64,000 nt of DNA. Source: Pseudomonas sp. BSw22131. GTDB lineage: Bacteria; Pseudomonadota; Gammaproteobacteria; Pseudomonadales; Pseudomonadaceae. Within the stretch, counting starts at the first letter, position 1. The number at the start of each line of letters is the position of its first letter. The notes beneath the pieces are model-generated. The model was not told the DNA's origin, did not search any database, and was given only the letters and a program-made list of their open reading frames with translations. The position numbers were made by a program, and so were the translations under genes. Of the stretch, positions 39,660 through 50,927 are shown piece by piece. Location: assembly GCF_026810445.1 (NCBI RefSeq), contig NZ_CP113949.1, positions 3,906,001-3,970,000 on the forward strand, written 5' to 3'.

Positions 39660-40265
39660 TTAGCGACGCTCTGCACCAATCAAGCTACGAGCGTAGTCTT
39701 CCATCGGCCGCCCAAGCAAATCTTCAGGCTTGGTGTCGTAAAGCGTCAGCAATCCACCACGAATGTGAATCCGCGCAGAATCGATCAGATAGCGGGTGTT
39801 GGTTTCGATCAGCATAAGCTGAATGACCCCGCTGTCGACGCCCAACCGGTCCAGCGCCTCTTGGTCTGACCAATCATCGAACGTGCCAATGCGGTCGTCA
39901 GCGCGGGCGAACCGGGTGTACAGCAAATAGTGTGCGCCTGCGGCACGCGCCTCGTTCATCGCCTCGTCCAGCCCTTCAGCAGCCCGCGCCCGGCGGACCA
40001 TCGGGAAGTATTCGACAAAACCTTTGAACGCCTCTTCAGCGACTACGTTAGGCCGCGGATAAGCGCCGCCCGGCGGCACGAATGCGCCTTGGGCGATATA
40101 GATGAAGGAATCGGGTTGCACACGGAAATTGTTGATGCGGCGTGTAGAGCTGTGATCAAGCAGCCCAGCGTCGCTGAGCTCGTCATGCGCGCCTTGCGCC
40201 AAATCACTGACGTGCATGCACCCGCTCAAACTCAACAGCGCCAGTATTAGCACCAGGCTACGCAT
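39660..40265 (-). CDS. DUF4823 lipoprotein
   Basis: 201 residues from the ATG at 40265 (GGAG site). The N-terminus MRSLVLILALLSLSGCMHV is a lipoprotein signal with lipobox LSGC. The globular part (RINNFRVQPDSFIYIAQGAF ... HYLLYTRFARADDRIG) matches DUF4823. Function unknown. It is followed 9 bp downstream by DUF1285. Confidence 0.85.
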   Translation of the reverse strand: MRSLVLILALLSLSGCMHVSDLAQGAHDELSDAGLLDHSSTRRINNFRVQPDSFIYIAQGAFVPPGGAYPRPNVVAEEAFKGFVEYFPMVRRARAAEGLDEAMNEARAAGAHYLLYTRFARADDRIGTFDDWSDQEALDRLGVDSGVIQLMLIETNTRYLIDSARIHIRGGLLTLYDTKPEDLLGRPMEDYARSLIGAERR

Positions 40266-40335
40266 TATTCTCTCCAAAGGCCGACGACGGAAAACCGGCG
40301 AATGGTCGTCTAATGCAGCTTTTGCGCCACTTCGG

Positions 40336-40998
40336 TCAGGCGCCCGGGATTTCTGGCTTCGGATCGTGAGCAGGATCGGTGTCGCGCTTGCGTTTGTTGC
40401 CCATGCGTACGCCGATGTCCATCAGAAACTGGAAAAAGCCTTCCTGATCCTCAAGCACATTGCTCCAGAACGGCGAGTGATACAGCGCAACCGCCCCATG
40501 CACCAAGGCCCATGCCGCGCAATAGTGGAAATAAGGCGGGACATCCTCAAGTTTGCCTTCTGAAATGCGCCCCTTGATCAGCAGCGTGAGGTGCTCGAAA
40601 TTGGAGGCGCGGATGGCATGCAGCTCCTCGACCATCTCAGGGACTTGATTGCCCTTGACCACCTTCTCTTCCAGCCGATCGAACAACCGGTACCTCTGAG
40701 GGTCGCGCATGCGAAACTCGAAATAGGCGCGGGAAAGGGCTTCTTTGTCTTTGTCGACATCGGCAGAGTGCAGGAGCTCGTTCAAGTCGCGCTCGTAGTC
40801 GAGCATCAAGCGCAGATAGATCTCCGCTTTGGACTTGAAATGCTTGTAGATAGTACCTTTGCCGATACCCACGGCATCAGCAATCATCTCGACGGTGACG
40901 CTGTCTTCACCCTGTTCGAGAAACAGCTTGAGCGCGATGTCGAGAATTTCTTGTTCACGGCGCCGAAACTCACGGACCTTACGAGGTTCTTTGTGCAT
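40336..40998 (-). CDS. TetR-family transcriptional regulator
   Basis: 220 residues from the ATG at 40998; the frame could begin at a TTG at 41019, but ATG is better. The N-terminal helix-turn-helix includes IADAVGIGKGTIYKHFKSKAEIY. The C-terminal ligand domain contains YFHYCAAWALVHGAVALYHSPF. Ligand and targets unknown. It is divergent from the class V aminotransferase (76 bp apart), so it may control that gene and itself. Confidence 0.92.
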   Translation of the reverse strand: MHKEPRKVREFRRREQEILDIALKLFLEQGEDSVTVEMIADAVGIGKGTIYKHFKSKAEIYLRLMLDYERDLNELLHSADVDKDKEALSRAYFEFRMRDPQRYRLFDRLEEKVVKGNQVPEMVEELHAIRASNFEHLTLLIKGRISEGKLEDVPPYFHYCAAWALVHGAVALYHSPFWSNVLEDQEGFFQFLMDIGVRMGNKRKRDTDPAHDPKPEIPGA

Positions 40999-41074
40999 AG
41001 GAAGGGGCTGTGGGATCAAAATCGAAGCCGCACATTATGCCTAACTCGCGCCAAATTGCACGGATCATCCGACC

Positions 41075-42208
41075 ATGTTCACGTTACTTGACGAATTCGC
41101 CCAAGCGCCTGGCTTGCGCTATTTAAACCATGCCGCAGTCGGTCCCTGGCCAAAACGCGCTGCCGATGCGGTCGCAAGTTTTGCCCAAGAGAACGTTTTG
41201 CTCGGCGCACGCGATTACCCGGAATGGATGAAGGTGGAGCAGCGCCTGCGTGAACGCCTGATGCGATTGCTGAATGCGCCGTCGACCGATGACATTGCTT
41301 TGGTCAAAAACACCTCTGAAGCCCTTTCATTTGTCGCTTTTGGCCTCGACTGGAGGGAGGGTGACCAAATCGTCATCAGCGATGAAGAGTTCCCCTCGAA
41401 CCGAGTGGTGTGGGAAGCGTTGAAACCTCAGGGCGTGGAGGTCATTCAAGTGAGCATGGCCAGCGAAGACCCTGAGCAAGCGTTGCTGCAGGCCTGCGGC
41501 CCGCGTACACGGTTGCTATCCATCAGCGCCGTGCAATTCGCAACTGGCATACGGCTGGACCTCGACCGGCTGGGACATGGCTGCAAACAGCGCGGCGTGT
41601 TGTTCTGCGTCGACGCCATTCAGCAGTTGGGCGCCCTACCCTTCGATGTTCAGGCCAGCCAGTGCGACTTCGCCATGGCGGACGGCCACAAATGGATGTG
41701 CGGTCCCGAGGGACTTGGCGTGTTCTATTGCCGCGCGGCGTTGCGCCCGCAGCTCAAACTCAGCGAGTTCGGCTGGCACATGCTTGAGCACATGGGTGAT
41801 TACAGTCGCCGCGAATGGCAACCGGCAAGCAGCGCGCGGCGTTTTGAGTGCGGCAGCCCGAATACCTTGGGCGCCATGGCGCTGGATGCGAGTCTGTCTT
41901 TGCTGGAGGAAGTGGGCATGCAGCGCGTGGGCGAAGCGCTGGCTGAACGCGTGCTGTGGCTGGAAGAAGGCCTGAGCACGATTGCTGGAGTGCGGTTGCA
42001 CACTGCTCGAGATCCGCAACGCAGAGCGGGCATTTTGTCGTTCAGCATTGACTCAATGCCTGCGACGCAAGCGTGGCCATTGCTGATGCAACAACAGGTG
42101 GTGTGTTTGCCAAGAGGCCCAGGGATCAGGTTTTCCCCGCATTTCTATACGCATTCACAGGTGATCGAGGAAAGTTTGCAGGCAGTGGCAAGGATTGCTG
42201 CGCTTTGA
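41075..42208 (+). CDS. Class V aminotransferase / cysteine desulfurase-like enzyme
   Basis: 377 residues. PLP lysine is in MADGHKWMCGPEGLG; RYLNHAAVGPWPKRAADAV and SISAVQFATGIRLDLDRLG are typical of class V aminotransferases. The same fold covers isopenicillin N epimerase-like, kynureninase-like and SufS-like enzymes, and the substrate cannot be assigned. It is divergent from a TetR regulator. A terminator follows about 170 bp downstream. Confidence 0.88.
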   Translation: MFTLLDEFAQAPGLRYLNHAAVGPWPKRAADAVASFAQENVLLGARDYPEWMKVEQRLRERLMRLLNAPSTDDIALVKNTSEALSFVAFGLDWREGDQIVISDEEFPSNRVVWEALKPQGVEVIQVSMASEDPEQALLQACGPRTRLLSISAVQFATGIRLDLDRLGHGCKQRGVLFCVDAIQQLGALPFDVQASQCDFAMADGHKWMCGPEGLGVFYCRAALRPQLKLSEFGWHMLEHMGDYSRREWQPASSARRFECGSPNTLGAMALDASLSLLEEVGMQRVGEALAERVLWLEEGLSTIAGVRLHTARDPQRRAGILSFSIDSMPATQAWPLLMQQQVVCLPRGPGIRFSPHFYTHSQVIEESLQAVARIAAL

Positions 42209-42381
42209 GGTATCAGTAAGCGCTCAAGTATTCCAAAACTGTTTAAAAAATGTACAACCCCCCGCTGGACGCCTGCCGATTCTGACCAATACTTATATTC
42301 ACTGACGAGGCATCTCCCCCAATTGCAGCGTCAGTAAAGGCACCGACGGACCGAGTGTCTTTGTTTACTCCTAATGGTCTT

Positions 42382-42416
42382 AACCCGGATTCCCCCCCAG
42401 AACCCGGGTTTTTTTT
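42382..42416 (+). terminator. Terminator after the aminotransferase
   Basis: AACCCGG (42382-42388) pairs with CCGGGTT (42404-42410), then TTTTTTTT. The loop is C-rich (seven consecutive C). It may end a small RNA rather than the distant aminotransferase gene. Confidence 0.75.
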
Positions 42417-42450
42417 ACCCGGGATTTTCCTGGCAGGCGTTCAAGGCGAA

Positions 42451-43233
42451 CTAGCCGACATGGGCCAGCGGGAACAAACGACGAAAGTTGTCCGTGGTTT
42501 GCTCGGCGAATCGCTCGTAGGTTTCCCCACGAAGCATGGCAAGAAACTCAGCGACTTCACGCACGTACTGCGGCAGGTTGGGCTTGCCCCGGTATGGGAT
42601 CGGCGCCAGATACGGCGAGTCGGTCTCAACCAGTAATCTGTCTGCAGGCACCTTGCTGGCCACATCGCGCAGCGCCTCTGCGTTGCGGAACGTGACAATC
42701 CCCGACAATGAAATATAGAAACCGATATCGAGCGCGGCCTTGGCCATTTCCCAATCCTCGGTGAAGCAGTGCAACACGCCGCCTTGAGGCAAAGCCGCTT
42801 CACGCAGCAGCGCCAACGTGTCGGCACGTGCGCCTCGGGTATGCACGATCACGGGTTTTGCGGTGATATTGGCGGCCTGAAGGTGCAAGCGAAAGGATGC
42901 TTGCTGTAACTCGGCGGCTTCGGGTTCGTAGTGGTAATCCAGTCCGGTTTCGCCAATGGCAACCACTCGCGGGTGATCGAGCTCTTTCAACAGCCATTCA
43001 AGCGCAGGCTCTTCTCCAGGCTTGAGATCCAGCGGATGAATGCCGACCGAGCAATCCACGTCATCGTACCGACCTGCGAGGGCCTTCACGGCACCTGCGT
43101 TATCAGCACTGACGCCGATGCACAAAAAATGCCCGACACCCCGATTGCGCGCCGCGTCGAGGGCTGCATCGAGGGAGCCTGCGTGTTCGGTGAGGTCAAG
43201 ACGGTCAAGGTGACAATGAGAATCTACGAGCAT
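42451..43233 (-). CDS. TatD family metal-dependent hydrolase
   Basis: 260 residues. Metal ligands are in order: SHCHLD (H6, H8), GETGLDYHYEP (Glu), VIVHTRGA (His), LHCFTE (His) and VETDSPYLAP (Asp). TatD proteins are TIM-barrel deoxyribonucleases; the exact role of this paralogue, next to pilZ, is not known. The start MLVDSHCHLD fits the family. Confidence 0.93.
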   Translation of the reverse strand: MLVDSHCHLDRLDLTEHAGSLDAALDAARNRGVGHFLCIGVSADNAGAVKALAGRYDDVDCSVGIHPLDLKPGEEPALEWLLKELDHPRVVAIGETGLDYHYEPEAAELQQASFRLHLQAANITAKPVIVHTRGARADTLALLREAALPQGGVLHCFTEDWEMAKAALDIGFYISLSGIVTFRNAEALRDVASKVPADRLLVETDSPYLAPIPYRGKPNLPQYVREVAEFLAMLRGETYERFAEQTTDNFRRLFPLAHVG

Positions 43234-43247
43234 GGGGGCGTGACAAC

Positions 43248-43604
43248 TTACATCGTATGGGTAGGACGGTCGGATTTGAGAGCACCGGCCAGGTAATTTT
43301 CGATCATGTTGCGTGCGGTGTTATCGCCATCATTGAACTGCACACCGACGCCGGCAGCCCGGTTGCCCTGCGCACCCTTGGGTGTGATCCAGGTGACTTT
43401 ACCGGCAACCGGGATTTTCTCCGGTTCGTCCATCAGGTTCAGCAGCATGAACACCTCGTCTCCCAGCTTGTAGCTTTTGCTGGTCGGGATGAACAAGCCG
43501 CCGTTCTTGATGAATGGCATATACGCCGCGTAGAGGACAGACTTGTCCTTGATGGTCAGGGACAGAATGCCGTTACGCGGACCTGGACTCAGTGGCAAAC
43601 TCAT
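43248..43604 (-). CDS. pilZ: PilZ type IV pilus assembly protein
   Basis: 118 residues, single PilZ domain: ILSLTIKDKSVLYAAYMPFIKNGGLFIPTSK, VMLLNLMDEPEKIPVAGKVTWITP, AAGVGVQF. The N-terminal RxxxR c-di-GMP motif is absent, as in the founding P. aeruginosa PilZ, which does not bind c-di-GMP but works with FimX/PilB in pilus assembly. It lies between holB and tatD as usual. Confidence 0.94.
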   Translation of the reverse strand: MSLPLSPGPRNGILSLTIKDKSVLYAAYMPFIKNGGLFIPTSKSYKLGDEVFMLLNLMDEPEKIPVAGKVTWITPKGAQGNRAAGVGVQFNDGDNTARNMIENYLAGALKSDRPTHTM

Positions 43605-43652
43605 CGTGACTCCCCGGTGATGATTCTGATTTCTTGCGCAGCGCGGGCCAGT

Positions 43653-45285
<1,633 letters not shown>

Positions 45286-45295
45286 TTAAATGGAT

Positions 45296-46486
45296 TCATT
45301 GCGGCGTCTCACCGCTTTTTTCAGGTGTGTCAGCCGACTCGCCCGGCGCTGTCGATTTGTCGACGGCCTTGTCATTTGCAGACGGCTCGGCGGCCTTTTC
45401 AGGCACAAGCACTGCAGGCGCTGCGGGATCGGCAGCGGGCGCCGGAATCAAAACCGGTGCCGGGCTGGAACGGTAGTCTGAACGGCGCTTTAACTGGAAC
45501 TCTTTCACGGCCGCATTGTGCGCATCCAAATCGGCGGAGAATACGTGGCTGCCGTCGCCCCGAGCGACGAAATACAGACTGTTGCCGGCCACCGGGTTCA
45601 TCGCCGCATGAATCGCCTCACGCCCCACCATCGAAATCGGCGTGGGCGGCATCCCTGAAATCACGTACGTGTTGTAAGGCGTAGCTTCCTTGAGAAAAGC
45701 GCGTGTGAGTTTGCCGGTGTAACGTTCGCCCAGACCGTAAATAACGGTCGGGTCGGTCTGCAACAGCATCCCCAGTTTCAATCGCCGGACAAATACGCCA
45801 GCGATCTGCCCGCGCTCTTGCGGCACGCCGGTCTCTTTCTCGACAAGGGACGCCATGATCAGCGCTTGATAGGGATCGGCATAGGGGGCTTCTGGCGCAC
45901 GCTTGTCCCATTCTTCCTCAAGTACCTCATCCAGACGGTTGTAGGCCTGTTTGAGCAACTCAAGGTCAGTCATGCCACGCACGTAGCGGTAGGTGTCGGG
46001 AAAGAAGCGCCCTTCCGGGAAGACATCCGGATGCCCCAGCCGCGCCATTAACTGGCTGTCACTGAGGTTGGCAAGGGTCTGCTCAAGCTTGGGTTGTTTG
46101 CCGAGCGCAGCGCGGACCTGACGAAAATTCCAGCCTTCAACCAGCGTCAGGCTGTACTGCACGACATCGCCCTTTTGCCACTGGGTCAGCAGCGATCTTG
46201 CATCCATGCCGGGCGTCATGCGGTATTCGCCGCTGTGCAACGACTGTTCAGCCAGATTGAAACGCCAGTAAAGACGCAGCCAGAAAGCGCCCTTTATTAC
46301 GCCGTCGGCCTGAAGACGATTGAGCACACCGGTGGGCGATGAACCTGCCGGGACGTCCACCAGTTGTTCCTGGGTCAGCTTCAACGGTTGCTGCAGCGCA
46401 GTGTGCTGCTGCCAGAAAGCCAGCCCCAGTGACAACCCCGCCAGAACAACACCCGTCTCCAGCAAGACTAATAATTTTCGGATCAC
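45296..46486 (-). CDS. mltG: Endolytic peptidoglycan transglycosylase
   Basis: 396 residues. A short cytoplasmic start and membrane anchor (about 7-27) precede the YceG/MltG domain. Catalytic Glu lies in ASLVEKETGVPQERG, with TDPTVIYGLGERYTGKLTR and TPYNTYVISGMPPTPISMVG. It cuts nascent glycan strands and sets glycan length. An extra C-terminal Ala/Pro/Glu-rich tail of about 55 residues (VLIPAPAADPAAPAVLVPE and beyond) goes past the E. coli protein end; its function is unknown. It lies between pabC and tmk. Confidence 0.94.
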   Translation of the reverse strand: MIRKLLVLLETGVVLAGLSLGLAFWQQHTALQQPLKLTQEQLVDVPAGSSPTGVLNRLQADGVIKGAFWLRLYWRFNLAEQSLHSGEYRMTPGMDARSLLTQWQKGDVVQYSLTLVEGWNFRQVRAALGKQPKLEQTLANLSDSQLMARLGHPDVFPEGRFFPDTYRYVRGMTDLELLKQAYNRLDEVLEEEWDKRAPEAPYADPYQALIMASLVEKETGVPQERGQIAGVFVRRLKLGMLLQTDPTVIYGLGERYTGKLTRAFLKEATPYNTYVISGMPPTPISMVGREAIHAAMNPVAGNSLYFVARGDGSHVFSADLDAHNAAVKEFQLKRRSDYRSSPAPVLIPAPAADPAAPAVLVPEKAAEPSANDKAVDKSTAPGESADTPEKSGETPQ

Positions 46487-46489
46487 GAA

Positions 46490-47308
46490 TCAGATATCCA
46501 GAAGCCTGCAGGCAAGATTTTGCAGTTTACGGGTGAGCGGCCCAACCGACCAGTGCTGCCGTTCGAAGCCCGTGACAGGCCAAATGCCGTAAACGCTGTT
46601 GCAGACAAACACTTCATCTGCCTGAGCCAGATGCGTCATCTGAAGATCAGCTATCTGAACGGTAATACCCGTTGAACGAGCCTGATCCAGCAACTCGGCG
46701 CGCATAACACCGGCCACACCGCAGCGGCTCAGGTCGGCGGTAAAAAGCACGTCTTGCGCGACCAAAAACAGATTGCTGTGCACGCCCTCGACAATACGAC
46801 CGGATGTGTCACGCATCAGCCCCTCAGCATGAAGGGCGTCGCGCCACTCACCGCGCGCGATGACTTGTTCCAGTCGGTTCAGATGCTTGAGGCCAGCGAG
46901 TAAAGGTTGCTCGGCGAGGCGTGTCTGGCAGGGGAAAAGCCTGATCCCCTGCTCCGCATGAGCGGCGGGATAAACCGGCAGCGCGCTGCTCTGAAGAATC
47001 CGGCGAGGTGTCGCATCGGGTGCGGGTGCATAACCGCGTTGACCGTCACCGCGCGTGACGATCAGCTTGAGTACGCCTTCGCCCATTTGAGCGGCAAAGG
47101 CATTGCACTCATCCCGCAACAGCTTCAGATCAAGATTTATCGCAAGGCGACTTCCGCCGCTCGCGAGACGTTGCAGGTGACGGTCCAGCAGCGTTGGCTG
47201 GCCTGACTTGACCAGCACGGTCTCGAACAGGCCGTCGCCGTAGGCAAGCCCCCGATCCTTGACCCCCAGAACCTCGGTGGGCCTGCCGTCGACCCAGCAC
47301 AATGTCAT
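46490..47308 (-). CDS. pabC: Aminodeoxychorismate lyase
   Basis: 272 residues. Fold-type IV PLP enzyme with [11 protein letters not shown], the conserved Lys in [18 protein letters not shown], and [14 protein letters not shown]. It makes p-aminobenzoate for folate by releasing pyruvate. Its start overlaps the fabF stop by 4 bp (ATGA). Confidence 0.94.
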   Translation of the reverse strand: MTLCWVDGRPTEVLGVKDRGLAYGDGLFETVLVKSGQPTLLDRHLQRLASGGSRLAINLDLKLLRDECNAFAAQMGEGVLKLIVTRGDGQRGYAPAPDATPRRILQSSALPVYPAAHAEQGIRLFPCQTRLAEQPLLAGLKHLNRLEQVIARGEWRDALHAEGLMRDTSGRIVEGVHSNLFLVAQDVLFTADLSRCGVAGVMRAELLDQARSTGITVQIADLQMTHLAQADEVFVCNSVYGIWPVTGFERQHWSVGPLTRKLQNLACRLLDI

Positions 47309-48549
47309 TCCGCGAACCGGCGAAACACCAGAGAGCCGTTTGTACCGCCAAAGCCGAACGAGTTGGACAGCACCACGTCGATCGGCATATTGCGCGCCTC
47401 ATGCGCAACGAAGTCCAGGTCACAGCCTTCACCGGGCTCATCCAGGTTAATGGTTGGCGGCGCCGCCTGGGCGTTGATCGCCAGGACACTGAAAATCGCT
47501 TCGACAGCACCCGCAGCGCCAAGCAAATGCCCGGTCATGGACTTGGTTGAGCTCACTGCCAAGTTATAGGCGTGATCGCCGAACACCGACTTGATGGCGT
47601 TGGCTTCAGCCAGATCGCCAGCGGGCGTTGAGGTGCCGTGTGCGTTGATGTATTGAACTTGCTCGACGTTGACCCTGGCGTCACGCAGCGCATTGGTGAT
47701 GCAGCGTGCAGCGCCCGCCCCATCGTCTGGCGGCGAGGTCATGTGAAACGCATCGCCACTCATGCCGAAGCCCAGAAGCTCGGCGTAGATGGTCGCACCG
47801 CGCGCCTTGGCATGCTCCAGTTCCTCGAGAACCAGCGCACCCGCACCGTCGGACAGCACGAAACCATCGCGCCCCTTGTCCCATGGACGGCTCGCCCGGG
47901 CAGGATCATCGTTGCGCGTAGACAACGCACGCGACGCCCCGAAGCCACCCATGCCCAGACCACACGCTGCCATCTCGGCGCCGCCTGCAATCATCACGTC
48001 TGCTTCATCGTAAGCAATGTTGCGCGCAGCCATACCGATGCAGTGCGTACCAGTGGTACACGCCGTAGCAATGGCGTAATTGGGGCCCTGTGCGCCTAGA
48101 TGGATCGACAGGAAACCGGAAATCATGTTGATGATCGAGCCCGGCACGAAGAACGGTGAAATACGCCGCGGGCCAGACTGATGCAAGGTACGACTGGTGT
48201 CCTCGATGTTGGTCAGACCACCAATCCCGGAACCCATGGCCACGCCGATGCGCTCGCGGTTGCTATCGTTGACTTCAAGCCCGGCGTTACGTACAGCCTG
48301 AAACCCGGCTGCCAGGCCGTATTGAATGAACAGGTCAAGCTTGCGGGCTTCCTTGAGCGAGAGATATTGCTCGACATCAAAGCCTTTGACAGAGCCGCCG
48401 AAGCGAGTGCTGTAGGCCGAAAGATCCGTGTGTTCGATTAGGCCAATGCCACTGTGACCAGCCAGAATGCCTTGCCAGGTGCTCGGCACATCGGTGCCCA
48501 ATGGCGTCAGCATACCCATACCGGTGACCACGACGCGTCTACGCGACAC
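47305..48549 (-). CDS. fabF: Beta-ketoacyl-ACP synthase II
   Basis: 414 residues, decarboxylating condensing enzyme. Cys-His-His triad: C164 in [12 protein letters not shown], His in [11 protein letters not shown], His in [17 protein letters not shown]. It elongates acyl-ACP, including palmitoleoyl to cis-vaccenoyl. It is separated from acpP by a terminator, so it may be expressed at a lower level than acpP. Confidence 0.97.
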   Translation of the reverse strand: MSRRRVVVTGMGMLTPLGTDVPSTWQGILAGHSGIGLIEHTDLSAYSTRFGGSVKGFDVEQYLSLKEARKLDLFIQYGLAAGFQAVRNAGLEVNDSNRERIGVAMGSGIGGLTNIEDTSRTLHQSGPRRISPFFVPGSIINMISGFLSIHLGAQGPNYAIATACTTGTHCIGMAARNIAYDEADVMIAGGAEMAACGLGMGGFGASRALSTRNDDPARASRPWDKGRDGFVLSDGAGALVLEELEHAKARGATIYAELLGFGMSGDAFHMTSPPDDGAGAARCITNALRDARVNVEQVQYINAHGTSTPAGDLAEANAIKSVFGDHAYNLAVSSTKSMTGHLLGAAGAVEAIFSVLAINAQAAPPTINLDEPGEGCDLDFVAHEARNMPIDVVLSNSFGFGGTNGSLVFRRFAE

Positions 48550-48600
48550 AGGACTCTCCTTTTTTCAAATGACGACACGCTGCAGCGTTTCTTAAAGAAA

Positions 48601-48629
48601 AAACCGCACGCCGGAAGGCAGTGCGGTTT
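48601..48629 (-). terminator. Terminator between acpP and fabF
   Basis: AAACCGCAC / GTGCGGTTT, 9-bp stem, 11-nt loop, U-rich minus-strand tail (A-rich 48592-48603). It lies 32 bp after the acpP stop; read-through would feed fabF. Confidence 0.85.
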
Positions 48630-48660
48630 TTCCACAACAGCAAGCGACGATTACAAACTG

Positions 48661-48897
48661 TTACGCCTGATGCTTGGTAACGTAATCGATAGCAGCTTGA
48701 ACAGTGGTGATCTTCTCGGCTTCTTCGTCAGGGATTTCGGTCTCGAATTCCTCTTCCAGAGCCATTACCAGCTCAACGGTGTCAAGGGAGTCGGCACCCA
48801 AGTCTTCAACGAAGGAAGCAGTGTTTACAACTTCCTCTTCCTTGACGCCAAGTTGTTCGGCAACGATTTTCTTGACGCGTTCTTCGATGGTGCTCAT
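48661..48897 (-). CDS. acpP: Acyl carrier protein
   Basis: 78 residues, highly acidic, with the phosphopantetheine serine in [11 protein letters not shown] (S37). It carries acyl intermediates for fatty acid and lipid A synthesis. It has its own promoter (48950-48977) and terminator, as expected for a very abundant protein. Confidence 0.98.
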   Translation of the reverse strand: MSTIEERVKKIVAEQLGVKEEEVVNTASFVEDLGADSLDTVELVMALEEEFETEIPDEEAEKITTVQAAIDYVTKHQA

Positions 48898-48949
48898 ACC
48901 GTGTGTTAACTCCTAGTGGACAAATTCAGGCAGCTGGCCGATGGGTAAG

Positions 48950-48977
48950 TGTATAGAAGAGGTTTTGCGTATTTCAA
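48950..48977 (-). promoter_or_regulatory. Probable acpP promoter
   Basis: Minus strand TTGAAA (48972-48977), 16-bp spacer, TATACA (48950-48955), about 45 bp before the acpP start. Confidence 0.7.
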
Positions 48978-49082
48978 GCTAAACGCAATTCCCGCTACGC
49001 CCATCGCCTCCTGCCCATTAAAAGATTTCAGCTTTATAACGGATTTTAGACAGATCGTATTACATTTTTTTGAAGCGACAGA

Positions 49083-49823
49083 TCACATGTACATGCCGCC
49101 GTTCACGGGGATTGTAGCCCCGGTAACGTAGCCTGCACCTTCCGAAGCAAGAAAAGCGACCACGTGCGCGATCTCTTCTGCTTGCCCCAGTCGACCCAGA
49201 GGAATCTGGCTCGTCAGGGAATCACGTTGTGCCTGAGGCAGCTCACGGGTCATATCAGTGTCGATAAAACCTGGTGTCACCGAGTTCACAGTAACCGACC
49301 GTGAGCCCACTTCACGCGCCAGAGCGCGGCTAAAACCTTCAAGCCCCGCTTTCGCGGCGGCATAGTTTACTTGTCCTGCGTTGCCCATGGCACCTACAAC
49401 CGAACCAATACTGATGATTCGTCCCCAACGAGCCTTGGTCATGCCCCGCAAAACGCCTTTGGACAGGCGATACAGGCTGGTCAGGTTGGTGTCGATGACA
49501 TCATGCCATTCGTCATCTTTCATGCGCATCATCAGGTTGTCACGAGTAATACCGGCATTATTGACCAGGATCAATGGTACGCCGACACGCTCCTGAATCA
49601 GCGCAAGGGTGGCGCTGACCGACTCATCGCTGCAAACGTCCAACGCCAGACCGAAGCCTTCGATACCGTGTTCCTTGAAGCTTGCGGTGATGCGCTCGGC
49701 ACCCGCTTCGGACGTCGCGGTACCAACAACTGTAGCGCCATTACGGCCCAATTCCAGCGCAATGGCTTGGCCGATGCCACGACTCGCGCCGGTAACCAGC
49801 GCAACTTTACCTTGCAGGCTCAT
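49083..49823 (-). CDS. fabG: 3-oxoacyl-ACP reductase
   Basis: 246 residues, SDR fold. TGASRGIGQAIALELG (10-25), NNAGITRDNLMMRMKDDEW, Ser in ISIGSVVG, YAAAKAGLEGFSRALARE, and FIDTDMTREL. It reduces 3-oxoacyl-ACP with NADPH. It lies 15 bp after fabD in the fab cluster. Confidence 0.97.
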   Translation of the reverse strand: MSLQGKVALVTGASRGIGQAIALELGRNGATVVGTATSEAGAERITASFKEHGIEGFGLALDVCSDESVSATLALIQERVGVPLILVNNAGITRDNLMMRMKDDEWHDVIDTNLTSLYRLSKGVLRGMTKARWGRIISIGSVVGAMGNAGQVNYAAAKAGLEGFSRALAREVGSRSVTVNSVTPGFIDTDMTRELPQAQRDSLTSQIPLGRLGQAEEIAHVVAFLASEGAGYVTGATIPVNGGMYM

Positions 49824-49838
49824 GCAAGCGTCTCCTTA

Positions 49839-50777
49839 TCAGGCCAATGCCGCGCGGGTGGCGGCGAAGGCGTCGGGGGTATTGAGGTTGTAAGTCGTCA
49901 CGCCATCGGCGCAGCGCTTGTTAAGGCCGGCCAGTACTTTGCCCGGCCCGCATTCGACCAGTTGCAACGCACCGTTGGCCGCCAGCGCCTGGATCGATTC
50001 AACCCAGCGCACAGGTTTGTAGAGTTGTTGCAGCAAATCAGTCTTGAGCGTGTCGAGATCGGCAACCACGCTTGCGCTGACGTTCTGAACCAAGGCAATT
50101 TTCGGAGCTTGCCAATCGATAGCGGCGACCGAGTCGGCGAAGCGTTCGGCTGCCGGACGCATGAGCTCGCAATGCGAGGGCACGCTCACCGGCAACGGCA
50201 ACGCGCGCTTGGCGCCTTTGGCCTTGCACAGCTCGATGGCGCGATCAACCGCTGCCTTTGCACCCGCAATGACGACCTGGCCGGGCGAGTTGAAGTTAAC
50301 CGCACTGACAACGGCGCCCTGAGCTGCTTCGGCACAGGCTGCGATGACATCGGCATCTTCCAGCCCGAGAATGGCAGCCATACCGCCCTGCCCTGCTGGC
50401 ACTGCTTCTTGCATCAACTGACCACGACGCTCCACCAGCTTTACTGCGTCGGCCAGCGACAAACTGCCAGCGGCGACCAAAGCGCTGTACTCGCCAAGAC
50501 TGTGACCCGCAACGAAGGCAGGCAGCGCACCGCCTTCGGCCAGCCATACCCGCCAGAGCGCGACGGATGCGGTGAGGATTGCCGGCTGGGTTTTATCCGT
50601 TTCGTTGAGCAGAGCTTCGGGCCCCTGCTGGGTCAGCGCCCAGAGGTCGTAACCCAAGGCATCGGAGGCTTCTTGGAACGTCTCCTGGATCAATGGGTAC
50701 TGAGCGCCAAGCTCGGCCAGCATGCCGAGTGACTGCGAGCCCTGACCGGGAAAGACGAATGCGAGGGATGCAGACAT
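49839..50777 (-). CDS. fabD: Malonyl-CoA:ACP transacylase
   Basis: 312 residues. FVFPGQGSQSLGML at the start, nucleophile in VAGHSLGEYSALV (S93), catalytic His in SVPSHCELMRPAAE. It loads malonate onto ACP. It is followed by fabG. As in other Pseudomonas, no fabH lies between plsX and fabD. Confidence 0.97.
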   Translation of the reverse strand: MSASLAFVFPGQGSQSLGMLAELGAQYPLIQETFQEASDALGYDLWALTQQGPEALLNETDKTQPAILTASVALWRVWLAEGGALPAFVAGHSLGEYSALVAAGSLSLADAVKLVERRGQLMQEAVPAGQGGMAAILGLEDADVIAACAEAAQGAVVSAVNFNSPGQVVIAGAKAAVDRAIELCKAKGAKRALPLPVSVPSHCELMRPAAERFADSVAAIDWQAPKIALVQNVSASVVADLDTLKTDLLQQLYKPVRWVESIQALAANGALQLVECGPGKVLAGLNKRCADGVTTYNLNTPDAFAATRAALA

Positions 50778-50927
50778 TAAACAAGCCCCTGATGAGTGTC
50801 GTCGAAATAAACGCCCGGCTTCGCCGCGCGCGAGAAAGTCTATGCGAAACAGTTGGTCATTTGGATGACCAGCCAGTCACTGGCGTCACATTTTAGCGCA
50901 AGCCCTGACCAGGCCAGGCCTCCCGGC

